64,000 nt of DNA, taken from Diphasiastrum complanatum (taxonomy: Eukaryota; Streptophyta; Lycopodiopsida; Lycopodiales; Lycopodiaceae). The notes under the pieces are model-generated. The model did not search any database. It was not told where the DNA came from and was given only the letters and a program-made list of their open reading frames with translations. This document shows positions 57,972 through 64,000 of the stretch, one piece after another; the stretch's first letter is position 1; each line of letters begins with the position of its first letter. The position numbers were made by a program, and so were the translations under genes. The stretch is taken from the NCBI GenBank assembly GCA_029204225.1, contig CM055102.1, positions 456,839 through 520,838 on the forward strand, given 5' to 3'.

Positions 57972-58594
57972 ATTTTTTAGAATTGATTGCTTGCTGGAGG
58001 GCACCCAATAAGTAGCCGCATTTCTCCTCTTTTGGTCCATAAAAATCAAAAAATTTCTGATTTTTGTGGAGAGAGAACTATTCGCTCCTTCTTGTTTTTT
58101 GTGCAAAAAATTGCAGGGAAAAGCTTGGAAACTCCACTCATTTGGGAGCCAGCAGTAGGGCGCCCATGCTCAACTAGTTTTCATATGATTGAAATCAGAT
58201 TACATGCTTCAAATTTCAAATTTGCTTCTTGGAGGAGGGCGCCCATCTACCTTGAAGACAAATGTGTTTTTGACACATTTTTAGTGGCTGAAATTTTTCT
58301 GTTTTTGAGCCTGGAAGAAGGTCCTACCATCTACTCCATTAGAACATTGAGTGCACACCATTTTACCACAAAAGTTTTGATTGTGGTTTTGGCTTCATTG
58401 GAAGCCTGCATAATAGTTAGTATTTTGTTATTTCAGCAGAATACAGCCACCTATATCTTCTTGTGAATGAGCTATTGCATGTGGTGTATTGCAATCTATA
58501 GTGCTCATTAATTCAGCTTTGATCTTGTTGATTTTTTAGTAGATTTTGGCCTAGAATCTGTTTTTCCCATCTACTATTAGCTGAATTTTCAGAA

Positions 58595-58855
58595 ATGGCT
58601 AAAGAATCTGAATCTATAGGTTCTTTGTTCAATGAAGATAGGTTGGATGGAACTAATTTCTCCTTGTGGTGCTACATGATCAAAAACCTCTAAAGGTTTG
58701 TTTGAAGTTGTAAGTGGTGATGAAGATAGGCCACCTAATTTGGCACCTACTACACCGTCAAGAGCTACTTCTTCAACATATGTGGAGGTGTCTTCCGAAG
58801 AACAAAAGAAGTGGGATTGACATGACGCACAAGCACATTTGGTCATAGCGTTAAA
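58595..58855 (+). pseudogene. Copia Gag N-terminus (forward piece)
   Basis: From ATG at 58595 it reads SLFNEDRLDGTNFSLW, then after a break WD, stop, HDAQAHLVIALN, the usual first ~90 residues of Copia Gag. It stops abruptly near 58855, where sequence in the opposite orientation begins. Confidence 0.75.
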
Positions 58856-59834
58856 CCAAAGGATGTCAAAGCTTTAGATTCATAAATATCCAACAAAAAC
58901 AAACCTCCTCGCAATGTTCCCGAAGCAACAATTAAAAGTGATCTCTTTGGGTCTTTTATAAGACATTTGTCTTCTTTAAATTCTACAATCAATCCTTGAT
59001 TCATGATTGTAGAGACTGAAATGAGATTTTTCTTAATCCTAGGAACATAAAATACATTTCGAATGTACTTTTCTTCTCCATTTGGAAGAATGAGTGGTAT
59101 AGATCCAATGCCTTCAATTGGATAGGAGGTGTTGTCAACACCTTGAACCTTGCTTCCATCTTTGATTTTCATAAGCTTTTGTGCAGACGTCTCTATGGTG
59201 AGTCATATGGCGGGTAGCTCCGCTATCAATCACCCAATCAATGGAAGAAAAAATAGCAACCTGCAAAGCTGAAGTAGTGTTGTTTTTTGCTGAAAAACCA
59301 GCAAGTAGAGAAGTGGTAGAAATCTCATTTTGATTAGAAATGAGATTGTTAGTGACAAAAGCAAAATCACCATTGAAAGAATCATCTTCCTATTGATGTT
59401 ATAATGAAATCATGGCTGTATTTGTTTCAATACCTTTCTCTTTATCCTTAGTAAGCTTCTTCCTACATTCCTTTATGTGGTGCCCAAACTTTTTACAATA
59501 GTGGCACTTACCCTTCTTTTTGGATACTTGATTTTGGCCTTCCTTGGATTTTTTATCCTTCGAAGAAGAAGGCTTACCTTTCCATTTGCCCTTGCCTTTG
59601 CCTTTGGTGAAGAAGGCTTGATCTTCTTGTTCACCAAAATTAATCCTTGTTTGTTCTTCTTGGAGAAGTAAGCCGACAAGCTCTTCAAAGGAGATTTGTT
59701 GTTCTCTAAGAGATATGCTTAAAGTAGACACAAATGGAAGATAGGAATGAGGAGGTGAATTAAGAGTAATTGAAACAAATTGAGAGTTCTCGACATGGAA
59801 ACCGCAAGCCATCTACTCTTCAGCTGTAGCAGCC
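58843..59834 (-). pseudogene. Copia Gag C-terminus and protease (inverted piece)
   Basis: On the - strand, 59812-59399 gives the end of Gag (LSISLREQQISFEELVGLL) and an intact zinc knuckle CHYCKKFGHHIKEC. After a broken stretch holding the protease start, 59172-58843 gives the protease end and gag-pre-integrase (IGSIPLILPNGEEKYIRNVFY, GLIVEFKEDKCLI). It faces the forward Gag piece at 58595-58855. The upstream end at 59834 runs into the GCGGT block. Confidence 0.8.
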
Positions 59835-60630
59835 TCATTCCCCTACAACTTGAGCATATCCAACACACGCACACATCAATCTATACTAATTACTTTGACC
59901 CATAGATCCTAACTAACCATCATCACTGCAATAGATCCCAAGTGACCACAATACACCAGCCCGTAACTAACCACAACTGATTGCAATCCAGCAAACCACC
60001 TTCCATTGCCATAGCAGCACATCGCATTAGGTTGCAATCCACCACAATTTGACCTGGAACAATCACCTCAAAGTCAACCACATACCATCGACATTCAAGC
60101 ACCCCCACAACATCTTCGCAACCATCCCCATCCACCATTGCAACCGTTTCCGTCCCACACAACCGCATTCGTCCATCGTAGCCGCATCCAACCACACTCA
60201 TTTGCCCTACGACTACCCTCGGCCACCTTCACCGCAACACACGGACACCGTAATTACCGCCACTCACCCTGGAACGGACATCGCATTCCACCGCAACTGA
60301 CCACCCCCTCACCACCTTACGACTACACTCAGACCCTTCCACCGCAAACCATCTCCTACTCAAGCCACATCCACCCTTGAACATTCATATTGCACTCCTT
60401 CTCAACCACCTTCCACCTCCATCAGTCATTCCAATCCCAACAGACCGCAACTAACCGCAATAGTCCGCACTAAACCATCAACCTTTGAATCGCATTCCAC
60501 CGCATCTATCGCACTCACCCGTCTCCACCGCAATCAACGCCACAGATCGCAACACACTACAATCAATCGCTAACACCACACTCAATCTTCGCACCCGTAA
60601 ACACCGCATACTACCATAGACACCGCAATA
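59835..60630. repeat. GCGGT-rich block, inverted copy
   Basis: The reverse complement resembles 4195-4980 with scattered substitutions. The + strand is rich in CACCGCA and ACCGCAA words. The Pro/His-rich frame 60138-60380 is also open here. With so little divergence this does not prove selection. Confidence 0.8.
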
Positions 60631-62397
60631 TCTTGTTCAGAGAGGCCCTCTAGACATAATACCTCATCCATACTTGCATATTAAGCTATATTTTATAACA
60701 TCTGCTATCAATGATGGTAGATTCAGTATAACCTACCCTGTCTTGTTTTGACAAGCGCATGTCAGAGTAAATCACATTACTCTACACAACAACTGAAATA
60801 TTGCAACTATCAAGGTACATTATCAATGTTGATGAATGCAAGTTTTGTTCCACAAGTGCTCTACAGCCTTCACTCTCTGTAACATTGGTATCTCCCTTGT
60901 TTATTTTTTGTCATTGTTTAATTTTGATAATTTCTTCTAAATGCATATATTTTTTAGATTTGTTTTTAGTTCATCAAAGATAGCCATTGCACAGGAGACA
61001 TCATGTAGCGTACCTCAAGAATAACTTGTCATTCGTCTATCAATTTTTCAGTCACCTTATACAAAGTTTCGGATTTTTGTGCATCCACCAAATCTGCACA
61101 GTCCATGTCACGTCCGAGTTGATTCCTGCATCTAATTGCCATATTCATCTCCGAGGCAACTACAGTAAGATTGAAACAAAATTAAATAAAATTTGTTCAA
61201 TCTTTAGTCCAGTCGCATGTTCAACGAGTTTCAACTACGTGTTCCACACGCCGATCCAATTCTGAGCATGAACAGTTACCAACAACAACATCCCCACCAA
61301 CAGATTTTTTTTTTTTGGGGGGGGGAGAGAGTGGATATGCTTGGATCCACTGGAGCAGTTATGCTGCCAACAACAACATCAGCAAGATCGACAGCCAAGG
61401 TCACAAGTCAAATATGAAAAAGACAAGGCTAAAGACGGCAGATGGGTAATCCGAAGAGACTCAAGCGGAAGAAGTACTCAAGTCACGACAAAGATCCTTC
61501 AGAAAAGAGAAACACAAGCATTGGAAAATCAGTCTCCTTCTTCAACCAACCTCTTGCCATACTTCTGTGCCCATTCTCATGTCTATCGTCCACACCATCT
61601 ACCGTTGTCACCACCACCCTTCCTTCCACCTGTTTGTTTATCATCAATTTACTGTTCTTCTGAGAAATCTCTAATTTTTTATAGTTTTACCGAAGCAGCT
61701 GATAGATCATTGCAAGTGCCTTGCGGAGACCAACTACCACCTACATTGGTTGTTCAACTGGAAAAGATCTACAAAAGCAGGCGAAGCAGCTAGAAGAAAT
61801 AAAGAGAAAGATCCAGGAAGCTGGGGAGGAAAGGACAAAACTTAAGCAACAGATGAGTCAGATCAATCTTGATCAAAAAAACTCTCTAGAGCAATGATAG
61901 TTGAATCCCCTCGTACGAAGGCCAAAGAGATCCAAAAGTAACGGATCAAAAGAAAGAGTTAGAGAAAATGAAAGATGAAGACAACCGTGAACCTGCAAAT
62001 AAAGCAAGCTCCTCACCCAGCAAGTGGTGGTCAAAGCTAGACATTGCAAGGGTCCAAGGCTGCAACTGTAGAACTATCAGTTCCTTCATCCTTTCATCAA
62101 TATCTCATCGTGTTTTCTTACCGTTATCAAACCGTCCATTCAAAACTGTTCCTACCACCAATTTTTTATGAATCCATCCCCTTGAGACTGATAACCAAAG
62201 TTTGTGCAACCTGCAAAACGAAGGTTTTCCTTAAGATTGAAACTTCAACTGAGAGAAGAACCACGAAAACACCCAGAAGCAAATGGAGGATACAGACCTC
62301 CCAGAAGTTGGAATCTGCCAAGCAATCAAAGATGAAACCGTCAATGGCAGATACAAGTGACAAAACAAAGAGACACATGGGAAGCACTCGAGCATGC
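60631..62397 (+). pseudogene. Gln-rich/coiled-coil coding relic, inverted copy
   Basis: Frames 61217-61417, 61341-61793 and 61442-61663 repeat the coding text of 2311-1571 (QQQHQQDRQPRSQVKYEKDK, GDQLPPTLVVQLEKIYKSRR). A coiled-coil-like continuation to about 61900 is broken by stops. The T/G homopolymer at 61307-61326 is shorter than in the left copy. Confidence 0.55.
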
Positions 62398-62399
62398 AC

Positions 62400-63079
62400 T
62401 TTCGTAAAGCGGATTAGCTTCTTTTCTTGTTTGTGGATTAATGTAGGAACCAGCATCAGGTAAACTAAATAGGCTGGATCTGTGGTGTAGTTCTTGCATA
62501 TCTCTTTACAATCCAGTTCTTGATGTCTTTGGGATGTCCAAGAATTAAAAGGCTGGTTGGTTTCTTGATTCTTGGACTTCTAACATTTTGTAGATTAGTT
62601 CTTGTTTCTTGTTTTGTCAATTTATGCAAGTGTAGCTCAGTTTAGTAATGTTTAGGCTCTCATTCACTTCGTTTTAAGAGTAGGTGGTTGTAGAATCTAT
62701 TGAACGTTCATTTGGGCTGCACTCTGATCTGTGAATGAGCGTTCTTGGCTTGCATCTATGTTAGAATGTAAGTGCATTCAAGAGAGTTCGTCCCTGAGTA
62801 GTCCTCTGACAGGCAAGACAAAAAATATACTACAATGACAATCTATCCCTTTTGTCTGGTTTGGCATCGTAATATCAAGAGCACACATAACGGATGCCCT
62901 GAAGCCTGGTAACAGGCAAAATACCAAGTCGTAAAAGTTGTAAGCAAGAAGTAAAAAAACCATAGTAAACAGATCATTTGGACCTTTGGATCTGTAAACA
63001 TTTGGCATTGTTGCCCATTGAGCTCTAACACCTTCTACATCAGAAACCCGCAACCTTGTCCACGCTCCGTCACGATCCC
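62400..63079 (+). repeat. LTR-like block, inverted copy (truncated)
   Basis: It matches 7069-6396 in inverted orientation. The outer ~600 bp seen at 7070-7665 are missing because the coiled-coil block joins directly near 62398. The - strand frame 63053-62778 equals the left-hand frame 6418-6693 with a few substitutions. Confidence 0.7.
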
Positions 63080-64000
63080 CCCCTGTGTTGAAATCTCAAC
63101 CAAAGAGCTCGTGTCCAATCTCAACCGATGCACTCTATTGAATCTCAACCGACACACTCTCTCTCAGATCTCAACCGATGGTCATCCGTTACATCTCGAC
63201 CAACGGTAGTCTATTGAAATCTCGACCAACGGTTTCCACTCAGATCTCGACCGACGGTACTCCATCAGATCTCAACCAACGGTCTCATTCCAATCTCGAC
63301 CCACGGCCATGCGTCAGATCTCAACCGAAGCCTTTTTCTAAAATCTCGACCCACGGCCCTCAATCAAATCTCACCGACGGTGCCCTGTGAAATCTCGACC
63401 GATGACCCTCAATCAAATCTCAGCCGACGGTGCCCTGTGAAATCTCAACCGATGGCCCTCAGTAAGATCTCGACCGGCGCCTCTTGTGTCAGATTTCGAT
63501 CGACGCCATCAGTCAGATCTCAACCGATATCCATTGGTCAGATCTCGACTGACGCTATCAATCAGATCTCGACCGATGCCATCAGTTAGATCTCGACCGA
63601 CGCCATCAGTTAGATCTTGACCGACGCCATCAGTTAGATCTCAATCGACGCTATCAGTCAGATCTCGACCGACGCCCTCAATCAAATCTCAACCGAAGCC
63701 AATCGTTCAGATCTCGACCGACGAGTTGTCTAAATCTCAACCGACGCACTCAGTTAGATCTCAATCGATGGCCTCAGTAAAATTTCAACCGACGAGATCC
63801 ACTTACAATCTCAACCAACGACCTCGCGTCAGATCTCGACCGACGCTTCACATCATATCTCAACCGACATCCTCGCGTCAGAACTCGATCGACACCCTCG
63901 TGTCAGATCTCAACCGATGACCTCGCATCAGATCTCGACCGACGCCCTCGCGTCAATTCTCAACCGACGGATGATCTTAGATCTCAACCGACCCTTGAAC
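63080..64000. repeat. Minisatellite, inverted copy
   Basis: Units with core ATCTCGACCGACGCC run to the window edge and mirror 5462-6395. Unit order and spacer changes are largely conserved, so the array was copied as a whole rather than re-amplified. Confidence 0.9.

Larger units (their letters stand above)
59782..64000 (+). mobile_element. Right composite Gag-less LTR-retroelement relic (inverted copy)
   Basis: The + strand order is GCGGT block (59782-60630), Gln-rich/coiled-coil block (60631-62397), LTR-like block (62400-63079), minisatellite (63080 to the window end). Each matches the - strand of the left element. Relative to the left copy the Gag block is deleted exactly between positions equivalent to 2896 and 4195. 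The LTR block follows rather than precedes, as if this were the 3' end of one unit running into the start of another. The repeat continues beyond the window. Confidence 0.75.

Overview
This is nuclear DNA of a land plant with a large, repeat-rich genome. The evidence is a split cytochrome P450 gene of the plant CYP71 clan, a plastid-type peroxiredoxin Q gene with a transit peptide, spliceosomal GT-AG introns, and dense layers of plant Copia, Ty3-gypsy and CACTA relics. The look of the Copia Gag proteins and the many decayed LTR fragments would suit a fern or other large-genome non-seed plant. That placement is an impression, not something the sequence proves. No bacterial, viral or organellar gene set is present.

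Only two host genes are clearly intact. One is a three-exon P450 on the + strand (32601-34458, 510 aa). The other is a four-exon peroxiredoxin Q on the - strand (45746-47650, 230 aa). Both open reading frames join cleanly at canonical splice sites. Almost everything else recognisable is mobile DNA at different stages of decay.

Layout: 1.1-7.7 kb is a Gag-only LTR-retroelement relic on the - strand, containing a 24-bp-type minisatellite and a GCGGT-rich block. A rearranged inverted copy lies at 59.8-64.0 kb, so this composite repeat brackets the window. 7.9-21.5 kb holds LTR fragments, an AAGTACCAAA-type minisatellite, a ~0.38-kb MITE, two Copia relics of one Gag-protease family, a gypsy chromodomain relic and a Copia RNase H end. 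22.4-28.0 kb is a near-identical 2.8-kb tandem duplication with an inverted 54-nt scrap at the junction. 28.4-32.3 kb is a gypsy relic between ~0.88-kb LTRs, with an oppositely oriented leader carrying five hairpins. The P450 starts 310 bp after the last LTR base.

36.9-41.5 kb is the best preserved mobile element: a 4.57-kb non-autonomous Copia with ~700-bp LTRs, a TACAA target duplication, a primer site, a polypurine tract and one 718-codon Gag-protease ORF without integrase or reverse transcriptase. 41.6-42.4 kb is an inverted-repeat element with six small palindromes. 43.7 kb is an 85-bp tRNA-like SINE insertion with a 16-bp target duplication. 45.7-47.7 kb is peroxiredoxin Q, whose first intron carries a decayed copy of part of exon 2. 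48.8-51.5 kb is a CACTA-type relic, 51.5-53.8 kb is a set of degenerate repeat units, 54.0-57.6 kb is a gypsy Gag-protease relic, and 57.6-59.8 kb is a Copia relic whose two Gag pieces face each other.

The elements appear to be linked as partners. The Gag-only Copia, two sister relics and an RNase H-bearing Copia end at 16.4 kb share a similar polypurine-tract/LTR boundary. This suggests that Gag-only copies were mobilised by a full relative.
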